The notes: generated by a model not told the origin, from the letters alone. Positions 22,562 to 34,099 are shown, numbered from the stretch's first letter. The stretch is 64,000 nt of DNA from Gammaproteobacteria bacterium (GCA_024510845.1 JANEMA010000003.1:1-64000), one strand, 5' to 3'. Numbers and translations: made by a program.

Positions 22562-23602
22562 TCAGGGTGTGCGGACGCGGTCGTGGATATGGATCGGGCG
22601 AATGGCGTTGAGTACCAAGCCGAAGCTCACACGGTCGAAGGTGCGGAACACCATGAGCAGGCCGGCCTTTTCGTCGGGCAGGCGTACCGTGTTGCTGGAA
22701 TCGGGGGTGACCACGTCGCGGATGGTCCCGCCCTTCTGGTCGATGCGCAGCACGTGCCCGGCCTCCAGGCCGTCCTGTGCGCCACGGTCGATGGTCACCA
22801 CATTGTACTGACCGATCTGTGCCACCCCGTTCATCACGCTGATGATCGAACCTTGCACGTCACACCTGGAATGGTGTGGTACGAAGTTGGTCCATGCTGT
22901 TTCCTCGTTGACGGGGAGCAGGCGATCGCCGATGACCGCCTCGCGCCCGGAGCTGTTGAAGAATACCGTGGCCGGGTCGCCGGCACGCAGGGCCTCGACG
23001 GTACCGATATGGAGCGCTTCGTATCCCAGGATCTCGCCGGTATCCGCATCGCGGTAGGGGTTGCCGGGGCGCACCACGTGATACTTGCCGCCCGATCTGG
23101 CGAGCGAGCGCACATAGGCCCGTATCCCGGTGCTGCCCATGATGTGGTCGTTGCCGAAGCTGACCAGATAGGGGGTGCTGTTGGCCCGGCCCCTGTCGAG
23201 CACGTAGGGACGGGTCAGGAAGGGCGCGATGTTGCCGATGGGGATGGTGGGAATGGCGCGGTCCCAGGGGTGGGAGCGCACGTGCGGTGACAGTCGGACT
23301 TGGCCGCGATTGAGTATCAGCCGGGGCTTGCCGTCGATGTGGACCAGGTCTAGGCGGTCGCCAGGGTAGATCGGGTGCGGGTTGGCGACCTGCGGATTGA
23401 TATACCAGATTTCCGGCCAACGCCAAGGGCTGTTCAGGAACCGAGCGGAGATATCCCAGAGGGTGTCGCCCTCCTTTACCACGTAGTGGGTCGGATGGTT
23501 GGTATGCAGCAGTTCCCCGGCGAAGCTCGTGGAGCCGGCGGCGAGCAGGGCGAACACCAGCAGGATGACGGTACAGAGGATGAACTGGCTGGCTCTCTTC
23601 AT
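22562..23602 (-). CDS. LysM-domain secreted/periplasmic protein
   Basis: Signal peptide then HYVVKEGDTLWDISARFLNSPWRWPEIWYINPQVANPHPIYPGDRLDLV (LysM); upstream of def, divergent, in the usual smg/dprA context. Confidence 0.9.
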   Translation of the reverse strand: MKRASQFILCTVILLVFALLAAGSTSFAGELLHTNHPTHYVVKEGDTLWDISARFLNSPWRWPEIWYINPQVANPHPIYPGDRLDLVHIDGKPRLILNRGQVRLSPHVRSHPWDRAIPTIPIGNIAPFLTRPYVLDRGRANSTPYLVSFGNDHIMGSTGIRAYVRSLARSGGKYHVVRPGNPYRDADTGEILGYEALHIGTVEALRAGDPATVFFNSSGREAVIGDRLLPVNEETAWTNFVPHHSRCDVQGSIISVMNGVAQIGQYNVVTIDRGAQDGLEAGHVLRIDQKGGTIRDVVTPDSSNTVRLPDEKAGLLMVFRTFDRVSFGLVLNAIRPIHIHDRVRTP

Positions 23603-23774
23603 GGGATTCCCTTGACGTTATCCCCGGTTCCTGTCGGTCGAATGCGTGAATATTAGGGTATCATCTGGCCTCATTGTCCGGCCGCCGGATTGGGCACATG
23701 CCTCGAAGGTCTGGCGCAATACAGCGGTCTGGCGACAGTTTTTGAAATTTTCAGGCTAGAACGTGGATGGGTTC

Positions 23775-24317
23775 ATGGCGATTCTCGACATTCTGCATTT
23801 TCCTGACCCACGCCTGCGCAACAAGGCCAGGCCGGTGACGCAAGTCGGCGATGACAAGGTGCGACGGTTGGTGGACGACATGCTTGAAACCATGTATGCC
23901 GCATCTGGTATCGGCCTGGCGGCCATCCAGGTGGATGTGCCGTTGAGTGTGGTGACCATCGACCTTTCAGATGAACGTGACCAGCCGTTGGTGCTGATCA
24001 ATCCCGAGATCCTCGAGCGTGACGGATTCGGGGAGATTAACGAAAGCGAGGGCTGTCTGTCGGTGCCTGGTGTCTACGAGAAGGTCCAGCGTGCCAGCCA
24101 TATCCGCTTCTGCGCTCTGGATCGCGAGGGCCGGCCGTTTGAGAGCGAGGCCGAGGGCCGGTTGGCGATCTGTATACAGCACGAGATCGATCACCTCAAT
24201 GGCAAGTTGTTTGTGGACTATCTCTCCAGCCTCAAACGCCAGCGCATCCGCAAGAAGCTGGAGAAGAAGGATGCACGCCAGGCGAGTACTCCTGCCTCGG
24301 CCGGCACTGCCATTTGA
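23775..24317 (+). CDS. def: Peptide deformylase
   Basis: [21 protein letters not shown]...[11 protein letters not shown]...EGCLSVPGV...[17 protein letters not shown]. Confidence 0.97.
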   Translation: MAILDILHFPDPRLRNKARPVTQVGDDKVRRLVDDMLETMYAASGIGLAAIQVDVPLSVVTIDLSDERDQPLVLINPEILERDGFGEINESEGCLSVPGVYEKVQRASHIRFCALDREGRPFESEAEGRLAICIQHEIDHLNGKLFVDYLSSLKRQRIRKKLEKKDARQASTPASAGTAI

Positions 24318-24380
24318 GATATCCCGGCCAGCTTAGACGATCTTTCATTCACGCTTTGTGACCCGGTTCCTGCATTTGCC

Positions 24381-25322
24381 ATGACGACATCGTTGCGAAT
24401 CGTGTTTGCCGGTACCCCTGATTTTTCGGTGCCGCCCCTGCGCGCCCTGCTGGGATCCTCGCACGAGGTGGTTGCGATCTACACCCAGCCCGATCGCCCG
24501 GCAGGCCGAGGTCGCAAGCTGGTTGCCAGCTCCGTCAAGGAAGTCGCGCTGGAGGTGGGTGTGCCTGTGGAGCAGCCGGTGAACTTTCGTGACCCCGGCA
24601 GTGTGGCGGCACTGACAGCATATCGGCCCGATCTGATGGTAGTGGTCGCCTATGGCCTGTTGCTGCCGCCCACGGTGCTGGCCGTTCCGCGTCAGGGGTG
24701 TGTCAACATCCATGCTTCCATCCTGCCGCATTGGCGCGGAGCAGCGCCCATCCAGCGCGCGATCAAGGCCGGCGATGCCGAGACCGGGGTCTCGATAATA
24801 CAGATGGACGAGGGTTTGGATACCGGGCCTGTGTACCTGATTGAGCGCACCCCCATCGCCGAGGACGAGACCGGTGGCAGCCTGCACGACCGCCTCTCGG
24901 AACTGGGAGCAACCGCCCTGATGAAGGCCCTGTCGGGTATTGCCGATGGTTCCCTGCAGCCCCGGCACCAGGACGATGCCCAAGCCACCTATGCACACAA
25001 GCTGAGCAAGCAGGAGGCCTGGATCGACTGGACCCGGTCGGCCGAGGCAATCGAGCGCCAGGTACGCGCCTTCAATCCCTGGCCAGTGGCGCAGACCCGT
25101 TACGAGGACGCCAACCTGCGCATCTGGGATGCCTGGGCTCTGCCCGGAGAGACTGGCGAGCCGGGCAGGGTGACGGCTGCCGGGCGCGATGGCATCGACG
25201 TGTCCACCGGTGACGGCCTGCTGCGCATCACCGAGCTGCAACTGCCGGGCAAGCGCGCCATGAGTGCACAGGACTTCACCAATGCCCACCCCATCCAGGG
25301 CATGCTGCTCGGCAACCCGTGA
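24381..25322 (+). CDS. fmt: Methionyl-tRNA formyltransferase
   Basis: LRIVFAGTPDFSVPPLRALL...GCVNIHASILPHWRGAAPIQRAIKAGDAETGVSIIQMDEGLDTGP. Confidence 0.97.
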   Translation: MTTSLRIVFAGTPDFSVPPLRALLGSSHEVVAIYTQPDRPAGRGRKLVASSVKEVALEVGVPVEQPVNFRDPGSVAALTAYRPDLMVVVAYGLLLPPTVLAVPRQGCVNIHASILPHWRGAAPIQRAIKAGDAETGVSIIQMDEGLDTGPVYLIERTPIAEDETGGSLHDRLSELGATALMKALSGIADGSLQPRHQDDAQATYAHKLSKQEAWIDWTRSAEAIERQVRAFNPWPVAQTRYEDANLRIWDAWALPGETGEPGRVTAAGRDGIDVSTGDGLLRITELQLPGKRAMSAQDFTNAHPIQGMLLGNP

Positions 25323-26635
25323 GTATCTCTGATCCGCGTCTGCTCGCCGTGCGCCATCTGGCCGCCGTGCTTGATGGTCGCTCGCTCGACGAGGTGTTGG
25401 CACTCCCCGTGTCGGGGCTGGGCGGACGCGACAAAGCCTTGGTGCGCGAACTCAGCTATGGACTTTGCCGCTGGCACCGGCAGTTGTATGCACTGGTTGC
25501 TTCATGCTTGCGCAAGCCGCTTCGCGTGCGCGATCGGGAGGTCCAGCTGCTGATGTTGCTCGGGGTCTACCAGCTGATGCATACCCGCATGCCCCCTCAT
25601 GCCGCGGTGGCCAGCGTGGTCGAGGCGACGCGTCGGGCCGGACAGAGTTGGGCGGTGAAGCTGGTCAACGGTGTGTTGCGCGGCATCCAGCGCGAGTTGG
25701 CCGACCCGCAAGCTTCTTTGCACGCCATGCTCTCGGAGGACCTGTCGCTACGCTTCGCTCAGCCCAGGTGGTTCGTGCGCTCTCTGGCCCAGGCCTGGCC
25801 GGGAACGCATGGGGCTATTCTCGATGCCCTGCAACAACGTGCGCCCATGACCCTTCGCCTGGACACCCGGCGCCTGCCGCGCGAGCGTTACCTGGTGCAG
25901 TTGTGTGAGTCCGGTATTGATGCTGCTGCGCTCGAGGTGGTGCCAGATGCGGTGGTGCTGGAGCATCCCCTGCCGGTCGAGCAACTGCCCGGTTTCGCCG
26001 AAGGACTGGTTTCGGTGCAGGATGCTGGGGCACAGCTCGCAGCCCGGCTGCTCGACCCGCGTCCTGGTCAGCGCGTGCTCGATGCCTGTGCCGCACCGGG
26101 CGGCAAGACCGGTCATCTGCTGGAGCTGGTCGACGACCTCGATCTGACGGCGGTGGACGTGGATACGCGCCGTCTCGAGCGGGTGCGCGAGAATCTGCAA
26201 CGCCTGGGCCGGCATGCAACCCTGCAGGCAGCCGATGCCGGCGCGTCGCCACCGGCCTGGCACGAGCACCCTTTCGACCGCATCCTGCTGGATGCGCCCT
26301 GCTCGGCCACGGGGGTGATGCGCCGCCACCCGGACATCCGCCTGTTGCGGCGGCGTGAGGACATCGAGGCCCTGGCCGTACGCCAGGCGCGCCTGCTCGA
26401 GGCCCTCTGGCCCTGCCTGTGCCCGGGGGGCAAGTTGCTGTACTGTACCTGTTCGCTGATGCCGCAGGAGAACGAGCAGGTGGTGACGGCGTTTCTGCGC
26501 GCCCACCCGGAAGCGCTGTCCCTGCCGCTGCCGGACACCTGGGGTCATGCGCGGGAGACGGGGTGGCAGACCCTGCCCGGGGAATCGACAATGGACGGCT
26601 TTTACTATGCCTTGCTGGAGAAGCAGGATGGCTGA
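25319..26635 (+). CDS. rsmB: 16S rRNA (cytosine967-C5)-methyltransferase
   Basis: NusB-like N-terminus; DACAAPGGKTGHLLEL...ILLDAPCSATGVMRRHPDI...YCTCSLMPQENEQVV. Confidence 0.96.
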   Translation: MSISDPRLLAVRHLAAVLDGRSLDEVLALPVSGLGGRDKALVRELSYGLCRWHRQLYALVASCLRKPLRVRDREVQLLMLLGVYQLMHTRMPPHAAVASVVEATRRAGQSWAVKLVNGVLRGIQRELADPQASLHAMLSEDLSLRFAQPRWFVRSLAQAWPGTHGAILDALQQRAPMTLRLDTRRLPRERYLVQLCESGIDAAALEVVPDAVVLEHPLPVEQLPGFAEGLVSVQDAGAQLAARLLDPRPGQRVLDACAAPGGKTGHLLELVDDLDLTAVDVDTRRLERVRENLQRLGRHATLQAADAGASPPAWHEHPFDRILLDAPCSATGVMRRHPDIRLLRRREDIEALAVRQARLLEALWPCLCPGGKLLYCTCSLMPQENEQVVTAFLRAHPEALSLPLPDTWGHARETGWQTLPGESTMDGFYYALLEKQDG

Positions 26636-27182
26636 ATGGCGTCTTCCCTTGTGGATGGTGTTGCTGGTGTTGTCTGGTCTCTCGCTGGCCGCTGCCCTGG
26701 ATTTCAGCCGGGTCATCATCACCCTGGGCGAGGATGATCGTATCTATTTGGACGCACAGATCCGCCACGAGCTTACCTCCACGGTCAGCGAGGCACTGGA
26801 GAACGGGGTGCCGCTGACCTTCGTCACCCACGTGCAGATGCGCGACACCAAGGCCTGGATCTGGCAGCCGGACGTGGCGGAGTACCGTCTGCACAGCGTG
26901 CTGCGTCACCGACCGCTGTCCGGAGTGTACGAGGTACGCAATCTGGAGAACGACGACAAGCAGGTGTTCGCCACTCGTGAGGCGGCCCTGCGTTACATGG
27001 GGAGAATCCGCGACTTTGCGATCATCGAGCGCTCGCGGCTGGACCTCGACCGCGAATATCTGGTCTGCCTCGAGGCCTACCTGGACATCGAGGCGCTGCC
27101 GCTGCCACTGCGGCCGCGCGCCTATCTTTCCGCCGAGTGGCACCTGACGGCGGAGGCATGGGAATGGCGGATCAGACCCTGA
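26628..27182 (+). CDS. DUF4390-family protein
   Basis: MAEWRLPLWMVLLVLSGLSLAAALDFSRVIITLGEDDRIYLDAQIRHELTSTVSEALENGVPLTFVTHVQM; conserved position between rsmB and ntrY. Confidence 0.85.
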   Translation: MAEWRLPLWMVLLVLSGLSLAAALDFSRVIITLGEDDRIYLDAQIRHELTSTVSEALENGVPLTFVTHVQMRDTKAWIWQPDVAEYRLHSVLRHRPLSGVYEVRNLENDDKQVFATREAALRYMGRIRDFAIIERSRLDLDREYLVCLEAYLDIEALPLPLRPRAYLSAEWHLTAEAWEWRIRP

Positions 27183-29380
27183 ATCGCCACAAGCGCCGGC
27201 TCGACCTGATCGCCACCATCATGCTGGTGGTGCTGCTGCTGGCCGCGCTGCACATCATGAGTGGTGCGGTACAGCGTTCCGAGGCGCTGGATGCCTGGTT
27301 CATCCCTCTGTTGATGTTCACCGTCTCCGGCCTGGTGATCCTGGTCGGCCTGGTCGGCTGGAACCTCTGGACCCTGCTGCAGGACTACCGTCGCCAGGCT
27401 GCCGGCGCGCGTCTCAACCTGCGCCTGGTGGTGCTGTTCGTGGTGCTGGCCCTGGTGCCGGTAAGCGTGGTCTACATCTATTCGCTGCAATTCCTCTCCA
27501 AGGGCATCGATGGCTGGTTCGACGTGCAGGTGGACAGCGCCATGGACGATGCTCTGGCGCTGAGCAAGGTCTCGCTGGACCTGCACAAGCGCGAGATGCT
27601 GCGCCTGACGCGCAACCTGCTGGCCACCCTCGAGGAGCCGGAACAGGGTGGCCCGCTGAATGTGGGCGGCGTGCGCGAGGCGGCCGGCGCCTTCGAAGTA
27701 TCGGTGTTCACCCGCGAGGGCAAGGTGCTGGGCCTCAGTCACCAGAACCCCGAGGTGCTCACCCCCAGCCCGTCCACCGTGCACATGATCAAGCTGGTGC
27801 GCGCTGGCAAGGACTTCGTCAGCCTGGTGCCCCTCAAGGACGGGCAGATGGTGGTGCGCCTGATGGTGGTGGACCCGCGCGGTCGCGACCTGGTGATGCA
27901 GGCCATCTTTCTGGTGCCCGAGCAGCTCAGCGAGCTGACCCGGCACGTGCAGGCTGCCTATGAGGCCTACCGCGAACGTGCCTACCTGCGTGGCTCGATC
28001 AAGTTCAGTTTTGCACTCACCCTGTCGCTGGTCATGCTGCTGGGACTGTTCGCCGCCGCCTGGGCGGCGTTCTATACCTCGCGCCTGCTGGTGCGCCCGA
28101 TCAAGCACATCGCCGAGGCCACCCGCTCGGTGGCTGCCGGGCACTACGACGTGCGTGTGCCGTTGCCACGGGTGCAGGACGAACTGGCCTTTCTGGTCGA
28201 TTCCTTCAACCAGATGACCCGTCGCCTGGCGCAGGCGCACAATATCGCCGAGGCCAGCCGCCGCGAGCTGGCGGCGCAGCACCAGTATCTCGAGACCGTG
28301 CTGGGGGCCATCTCCTCGGGGGTGATGGCGCTCGATGAGGGCGGCGTGGTGCGCACCGCCAACCCAGCCACCGAGGCCATCCTGCAGGTGCCGCCGGCGG
28401 ACATCGAGGGCCGCAACCTGCGTGAGATGGCGCAGATCGACGCCACCCTGACGCCCTTTGTGGAGCGCACCCTCGAGGCGCTGGCGAGCGGCCAGCAGGA
28501 AGGCAAGATCGAGATCCGCCTGCAACGCGACGACCGTCGCCAGGTGCTGCTCTGCCAGTATTCCCGGCTGCAGCTGCACGAAGGCGAGAGTGGAGGCCAC
28601 GTGTTGGTGTTCGATGATGTGACCGAGCTGGTGCAGGCGCAGCGTGATGCTGCCTGGGGTGAGGTGGCCCGTCGCCTGGCGCACGAGATCAAGAACCCGC
28701 TCACCCCCATTCAGCTGGCGGCCGAGCGCCTGCGCCGCAAGTACCTGAAGCAGATGAGCCCGCAGCAGGCCGACGTGCTGGAACGCGCGACCAAGACCAT
28801 CGTGCAGCAGGTCGAGGCGTTGAAGACCATGGTCAACGAGTTCTCCGACTATGCCCGTCCCTGTCGCATGGAGCCGCGCTCCCTGGCCTTCGATGACTTT
28901 GTGGCCGAAGTGCTGGATCTCTACGATGGCGCCGGTCATGGTGTGCAATTCACCGCCGGCGCGCCCGGTGCGGTGATCGAGGGTGACCCGGTGCGCCTGC
29001 GCCAGGTACTGCACAACCTGGTGAAGAATGCGCAGGAGGCGGGCGACGGCCAGGCCGCCGTGCAGATTGCCACCCGGGAGCTGGAGCGCAATGGTCGCCG
29101 CTGGGTGGAGCTGCGGGTGGAAGACGAGGGTTCGGGGTTCGACCCCGCGATCATCGACCAGGTGTTCGAGCCCTATGTCACCAGCAAGCACAAGGGCACG
29201 GGTCTGGGCCTGGCCATCGTCAAGCGTATCATCGGCGAGCACGGCGGCAGCATCCGTGCCGACAACTGCCCCGAGGGCGGCGCCCGGGTGAGCCTCCTGC
29301 TGCCCCTGCGCCCGGCCGGGGTTGGCGAGCCGCCCGTGACGCCTTCTTCCAAACCGAAAATGCGAGGCAGCAAGTCATGA
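27158..29380 (+). CDS. ntrY: NtrY-type sensor histidine kinase
   Basis: Several TM segments, HAMP, PAS, RRLAHEIKNPLTPIQLAAERLRRKY (H-box) and ATPase motifs; followed by an NtrX-type regulator. Confidence 0.9.
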   Translation: MGMADQTLNRHKRRLDLIATIMLVVLLLAALHIMSGAVQRSEALDAWFIPLLMFTVSGLVILVGLVGWNLWTLLQDYRRQAAGARLNLRLVVLFVVLALVPVSVVYIYSLQFLSKGIDGWFDVQVDSAMDDALALSKVSLDLHKREMLRLTRNLLATLEEPEQGGPLNVGGVREAAGAFEVSVFTREGKVLGLSHQNPEVLTPSPSTVHMIKLVRAGKDFVSLVPLKDGQMVVRLMVVDPRGRDLVMQAIFLVPEQLSELTRHVQAAYEAYRERAYLRGSIKFSFALTLSLVMLLGLFAAAWAAFYTSRLLVRPIKHIAEATRSVAAGHYDVRVPLPRVQDELAFLVDSFNQMTRRLAQAHNIAEASRRELAAQHQYLETVLGAISSGVMALDEGGVVRTANPATEAILQVPPADIEGRNLREMAQIDATLTPFVERTLEALASGQQEGKIEIRLQRDDRRQVLLCQYSRLQLHEGESGGHVLVFDDVTELVQAQRDAAWGEVARRLAHEIKNPLTPIQLAAERLRRKYLKQMSPQQADVLERATKTIVQQVEALKTMVNEFSDYARPCRMEPRSLAFDDFVAEVLDLYDGAGHGVQFTAGAPGAVIEGDPVRLRQVLHNLVKNAQEAGDGQAAVQIATRELERNGRRWVELRVEDEGSGFDPAIIDQVFEPYVTSKHKGTGLGLAIVKRIIGEHGGSIRADNCPEGGARVSLLLPLRPAGVGEPPVTPSSKPKMRGSKS

Positions 29381-30741
29381 GCGCCCCTTACATACTGGTC
29401 GTGGACGATGAGCCGGATATCCGCGAACTGGTCAGCGAGATCCTGCAGGACGAGGGTTACCAGGTGGCCACCGCCGAGAACGGCGAGCTGGCGCGCCAGG
29501 CGCTGCGCGAGCGCCGGCCCGACCTGATCCTGCTGGACATCTGGATGCCTGATGTCGACGGCATCAGCCTGCTCAAGGAGTGGGCCGAGGCCGGCGAGCT
29601 GCCCTGCCCGGTGATCATGATGTCCGGGCACGGCACCGTAGAGACCGCGGTCGAGGCCACCCGCCTCGGTGCCTACGATTTCCTGGAGAAGCCGCTGTCG
29701 CTGGCCAAGCTGCTGCTCACCGTGGAGCGTGCACTCGAGGCGCATCGCCTGGCCCAGGAGAACATCCAGTTTCGTGCGCGTGATATCACCATGGTCGAAC
29801 CGGTGGGCAACAGCCAGGTCATGGTGCGCCTGCGCGAGCAGGTCAAGCGCGTGGCCCAGCACGACACCTGGGTGCTGATCACCGGTGAGCCGGGGAGTGG
29901 GCGCGAGACCATTGCCCGTTACCTGCATGCACACAGCGCGCGCCGTGATGGTCCCTTCGTGGATGTAGGCGTGTCTGGCATCACCCAAGGCGGAGCAGCA
30001 CTGGAACTGTTCGGTCGCGAGCAGGGGGGGCGTGTCGAATACGGCCGTCTGGAGCAGGCTGCCGGCGGTATCCTGTTTCTCGACGAGATGGCCGATATGG
30101 ATCCGGATGTCCAGTCGCAACTGGCGGCGGCGCTGGATACTGGTGCCTTTCTGCGCGTCGGTGGTGCCGAGCCGGTACGCCTGGACGCACGGGTGGTAGC
30201 GGCCACCCGGCATGATCTGGCCGAGAAAGTGGCTGCCGGCAAGTTCCGCAAGGATCTGTTTTTCCAGCTCAACGTGGTGCCCTTGCGCGTGCCCCCGCTG
30301 CGTGAGCGCCGTGAGGACATCCCCTTGTTGCTGGCCTCGGCGGTGGATCGCTTGGTATTGCGCGAGAAGCTGCCTTACCGGTATTTCTCGGTGGCGGCGC
30401 AGAACTATCTGCGCAATCATGCCTGGCTAGGCAATGTGCGTGAGTTGATCAATTTGGTGCAGCGGGTGCTGATTCTCGGTCACGAGCCCGAGGTCAGCCT
30501 GGAAGAAGTCAAGGCTACGTTGGGGCAGTTGCAACCGGATGGCGTGGCGCCGCAGTTTGTCGGGGTAGTGCTCGATCAGCCACTGCGCGAGGCGCGTGAA
30601 GCCTTCGAGAAAGCCTATCTCGAGTATCACCTGGAACAGGCCGGGGGCAATATCGCGCGTATGGCACAGATCGTGGGTATGGAGCGCACCCACCTGTATC
30701 GCAAGTTGCGCGATCGTGGTATCGAGATCAAGGGACGTTGA
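29377..30741 (+). CDS. ntrX: NtrX-type response regulator (AAA+, Fis HTH)
   Basis: Receiver [18 protein letters not shown]...[17 protein letters not shown]+ domain; C-terminal Fis [30 protein letters not shown]. Confidence 0.9.
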   Translation: MSAPYILVVDDEPDIRELVSEILQDEGYQVATAENGELARQALRERRPDLILLDIWMPDVDGISLLKEWAEAGELPCPVIMMSGHGTVETAVEATRLGAYDFLEKPLSLAKLLLTVERALEAHRLAQENIQFRARDITMVEPVGNSQVMVRLREQVKRVAQHDTWVLITGEPGSGRETIARYLHAHSARRDGPFVDVGVSGITQGGAALELFGREQGGRVEYGRLEQAAGGILFLDEMADMDPDVQSQLAAALDTGAFLRVGGAEPVRLDARVVAATRHDLAEKVAAGKFRKDLFFQLNVVPLRVPPLRERREDIPLLLASAVDRLVLREKLPYRYFSVAAQNYLRNHAWLGNVRELINLVQRVLILGHEPEVSLEEVKATLGQLQPDGVAPQFVGVVLDQPLREAREAFEKAYLEYHLEQAGGNIARMAQIVGMERTHLYRKLRDRGIEIKGR

Positions 30742-30785
30742 TCCCGGCGGCAGCTGGAATCCGGCCTGAAGTGGGGGACGGGAGC

Positions 30786-32159
30786 ATGAAGATTATCATT
30801 CTGGGTGCCGGACAGGTGGGTACCTCGGTGGCGCACAATCTGGCCTCGGAGGCCAATGACATCACCGTGGTCGATCAGAACGGCGAGTTGCTGTGCGATC
30901 TTGCCGACCGCCTGGACATCCGCACTGTGCAGGGACTGGCCTCGCATCCCGGCGTGCTCGCCCAGGCCGGCGCGGACGATGCCGACATGCTGATCGCGGT
31001 GACCAACAGCGACGAGGTCAATATGGTGGCCTGCCAGGCTGCCTGGACCCTGTTTCACACCCCACGCAAGATAGCACGAGTGCGTGCTCCGGAATACATC
31101 AAGCACCCGGCGCTTTTCTCGCAGGAGGCGCTGTCCATCGACGTGCTGATCAGTCCCGAGCAGTTGGTCACCGACTACATCATGCGCCTGATCGAGCACC
31201 CCGGTGCCTTGCAGGTGCTCGATTTTGCGGGTGGTCGGGTGCGCTTGGTGGCGGTACGCGCTTTCTACGGCGGACCACTGGTCGGCCACGAGATCCGCGA
31301 CCTGAATGAATGGCTCAAGGGTGGTGAGGCGCGTATTGCTGCCATCTATCGCAAGGGACGGGCCATCGAGCCGCAGGGCAACACAGTGATCGAGGCCGAC
31401 GACGAGGTGTTCTTCCTCGCCGCGGCGCAGAATATCCAGGCGGTGCTCAAGACCCTGCGGCGCTCGGAAAAGCCATTTCGTCGCCTGATCTTCGTCGGTG
31501 GTGGCAATATTGGCCGTCGTCTCGCCCAGGCGCTGGAGAACAATTTCCGGGTGAAGCTGATCGAGCGTGACCCCGAGCGCGTGGAGAACGTCGCCGAGAG
31601 CCTGCGCAACACTATCGTGCTGCATGGTGATGCCGCTGACGAGAACCTGTTGCTCGAGGAGAACATCGAGGAGACCGATGTTTTCTGCGCGGTGACCAAC
31701 GACGACGAGGCCAATATCCTCTCGGCGATGCTGGCCAAGCGCCTGGGGGCACGTAAGGTGATGGCCCTGATCAACCGGGCGGCGTATGTGGATCTGGTGC
31801 AGTCGGACGTGATCGACATCGCGATCTCACCGCAGCACGCCACTATCGGTTCCCTGCTGACCCACGTGCGACGTGGCGACGTGGTTGTGGTGCATTCGCT
31901 GCGCAGGGGGGCGGCAGAGGCCATCGAGGCGGTGGCACACGGCGATCACAAGACCTCACGTGTGGTCGGTCGCACGATCGAGGGTATCAAGTTGCCCAAG
32001 GGGACCAATATCGGCGCTATCGTTCGTGGTGACGAGGTCATTGTCGCCCACCACGACACTGTGATCGAATCCGAGGATCATGTCATCCTGTTCCTCATGG
32101 ACAAGCGCCGCATCCACGAGGTCGAACGCCTGTTCGCGGTGGACATCATCTTCCTCTGA
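30786..32159 (+). CDS. trkA: Trk system potassium uptake protein TrkA
   Basis: [32 protein letters not shown]...; duplicated RCK domains. Confidence 0.97.
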   Translation: MKIIILGAGQVGTSVAHNLASEANDITVVDQNGELLCDLADRLDIRTVQGLASHPGVLAQAGADDADMLIAVTNSDEVNMVACQAAWTLFHTPRKIARVRAPEYIKHPALFSQEALSIDVLISPEQLVTDYIMRLIEHPGALQVLDFAGGRVRLVAVRAFYGGPLVGHEIRDLNEWLKGGEARIAAIYRKGRAIEPQGNTVIEADDEVFFLAAAQNIQAVLKTLRRSEKPFRRLIFVGGGNIGRRLAQALENNFRVKLIERDPERVENVAESLRNTIVLHGDAADENLLLEENIEETDVFCAVTNDDEANILSAMLAKRLGARKVMALINRAAYVDLVQSDVIDIAISPQHATIGSLLTHVRRGDVVVVHSLRRGAAEAIEAVAHGDHKTSRVVGRTIEGIKLPKGTNIGAIVRGDEVIVAHHDTVIESEDHVILFLMDKRRIHEVERLFAVDIIFL

Positions 32160-32304
32160 CATCATGTACCTGCAATCGGCCCATCCTGGTCCCGACTGCG
32201 GCCTTTGCCTACTGGTATGAATGTCTTCGATGCCTTGGGCCATGTTTTCTCGACAAGTGGATATGGTTTTCACCACACTACTCCGGTCTTCTGGATGGAT
32301 CGAG

Positions 32305-33750
32305 TCAGGCGCGCCAGAACTCGGGAGTCATCAGCACCAGGATGGTGAAGATCTCGAGGCGTCCAAGCAGCATGGCGAACACGGCGATCAGCTTGCTTGG
32401 TTCGGATACCGAGCTGAAGCTGGTGGCCACTTCTCCCAGTCCGGGACCCAGATTGTTCATGGTGGCGGCAATAGCCGAAAAGGCGGAGACCTGGTCCAAC
32501 CCGGTGGCCATCATCAACAGCATCAAGATCACGAAGCTTACGACGTAGGCTGCCATGAAGCCCCATACCGCCTGTACCGTCTGCGCCGAGATCACTTGGT
32601 TGCCCACGCGGATCGGTAGTTGCGCGCGTGGGTGGATCAGACGGCGTACCTCGCGCCACCCTTGGTGAGTGAGCAGTACGATGCGTACTACCTTCATGCC
32701 GCCGGCGGTGGACCCGCCACAACCGCCGATGAAGCTGATGAAGATCAGAAGCACCGGCACGAAGCTGGGCCAGTGTGAGAAATCCACGGTTCCGAAACCG
32801 GTGCTGGTGATTACTGATATCACTTCGAAGATGCTGTTGCGCAGGGCGCTGACATAGTCGGGGTAGGTCCCGGCGAAGTGCAGAAAGCCACTGATCACCA
32901 ACACCATTGCGAGAATGATCAGCAGGAAGGCGCGGACTTCCACGTTACCCAGGTAGGTGAGCGGGTTGCGTTGCCGCCATGCCAGATAGTGTACGCTGAA
33001 GTTGATCGCGCCCAGGGTCATGAACAGAATGGATATGCCCTCGATCAGCGGGTTGTCGAAGAAGCCCAGGTTGGCGTCGTGGGTCGAGAAGCCGCCAGTG
33101 GAGACGGTGGAGAAGGCATGTGCTATGGCGTCGAATCCGCTCATGCCAGCCAGCCAGTAGGCCAGGGCGCAGGCACCGGTCATGCCCACGTAGAAGCTCC
33201 AGAGATAACGGGCGGTCTGACTCAGGCGGGGGGTGAGCTTTTCTTCCTTGAATGGACCCGGGGCTTCGGCCTTGTACAGCTGCATGCCACCGATGCCCAG
33301 CATGGGCAGCACCGCGATGGCGAGCACAATCATGCCCATGCCGCCCAGCCACTGGAGCAATTGACGGTAGAACAGCAGGGAGTGCGGCAGCTTGTCGAGA
33401 CCGCTGATCACCGTAGCGCCGGTGGTAGTGAATGCCGAGACTGCTTCGAACAATGCGTCCACGGGGCCGAGGTGGGCGCTGAGCACGAAGGGCAGTGAGG
33501 CCAAGCTGCCCACGCCGGTCCAGAACAGGGCGACTACCAGGAATCCGTCGCGATTGTTCAAGTTGTGGCGTGCGCGTCCTCCAACCAGCAGGAAGACGAG
33601 ACCGGCGCCCAGGCTGGTGCCGATGGCCTGCAGAAAATGCCCGACCTCCTGCTCGCCGTAGAGGACCGCGACTGCCAGCGGAGCGAGCAGGACCAGGCCA
33701 AAGCCGAGTGAGAAGAAACCGATGATGCGGGCGATGGTGCGGATGTGCAT
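32305..33750 (-). CDS. trkH: Trk system potassium transporter TrkH/TrkG
   Basis: MHIRTIARIIGFFSLGFGLVLLAP...SAFTTTGATVISGLDKLPHSLLFYRQLLQWLGGMGMIVLAIAVLPMLGIGGMQLYKAE. Confidence 0.97.
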   Translation of the reverse strand: MHIRTIARIIGFFSLGFGLVLLAPLAVAVLYGEQEVGHFLQAIGTSLGAGLVFLLVGGRARHNLNNRDGFLVVALFWTGVGSLASLPFVLSAHLGPVDALFEAVSAFTTTGATVISGLDKLPHSLLFYRQLLQWLGGMGMIVLAIAVLPMLGIGGMQLYKAEAPGPFKEEKLTPRLSQTARYLWSFYVGMTGACALAYWLAGMSGFDAIAHAFSTVSTGGFSTHDANLGFFDNPLIEGISILFMTLGAINFSVHYLAWRQRNPLTYLGNVEVRAFLLIILAMVLVISGFLHFAGTYPDYVSALRNSIFEVISVITSTGFGTVDFSHWPSFVPVLLIFISFIGGCGGSTAGGMKVVRIVLLTHQGWREVRRLIHPRAQLPIRVGNQVISAQTVQAVWGFMAAYVVSFVILMLLMMATGLDQVSAFSAIAATMNNLGPGLGEVATSFSSVSEPSKLIAVFAMLLGRLEIFTILVLMTPEFWRA

Positions 33751-34099
33751 GGTGGTCTTGGGCTGTCAGGGCAAGATGCTGCGTTCCAGTGTGGCACAGT
33801 TTGCCTGCTCGATGGTCAGTCTCAGCGCGGTGTTGGCGTACAGATCGTCGGGGTGAGCCTCGTGCTCCAGCGCCGAATACCTCGCTTTCAACATCTTGTT
33901 GTGGAGACTGAGATTGACTTTGTCCTCGGTTCATTGCCGGTTCTGGATGTTCTGCACCTATTCGGAACAGCTTACGCACACACCACTGGTGTTGGCCAGG
34001 ATGTCCGGTAGTACCGGGGTGTCGCGTGGCTGCAGGACCCGCTCGGACTGGGGAGTGACGGGGTCGTTTTGCCGCCTCGACCATCAGCCACGCATGGAT

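Noticed and set aside
27122-29242. 706-aa minus-strand ORF opposite ntrY
   Set aside because: Antisense shadow ORF in GC-rich sequence; His/Gln-rich composition and the well-supported plus-strand NtrY make it spurious.
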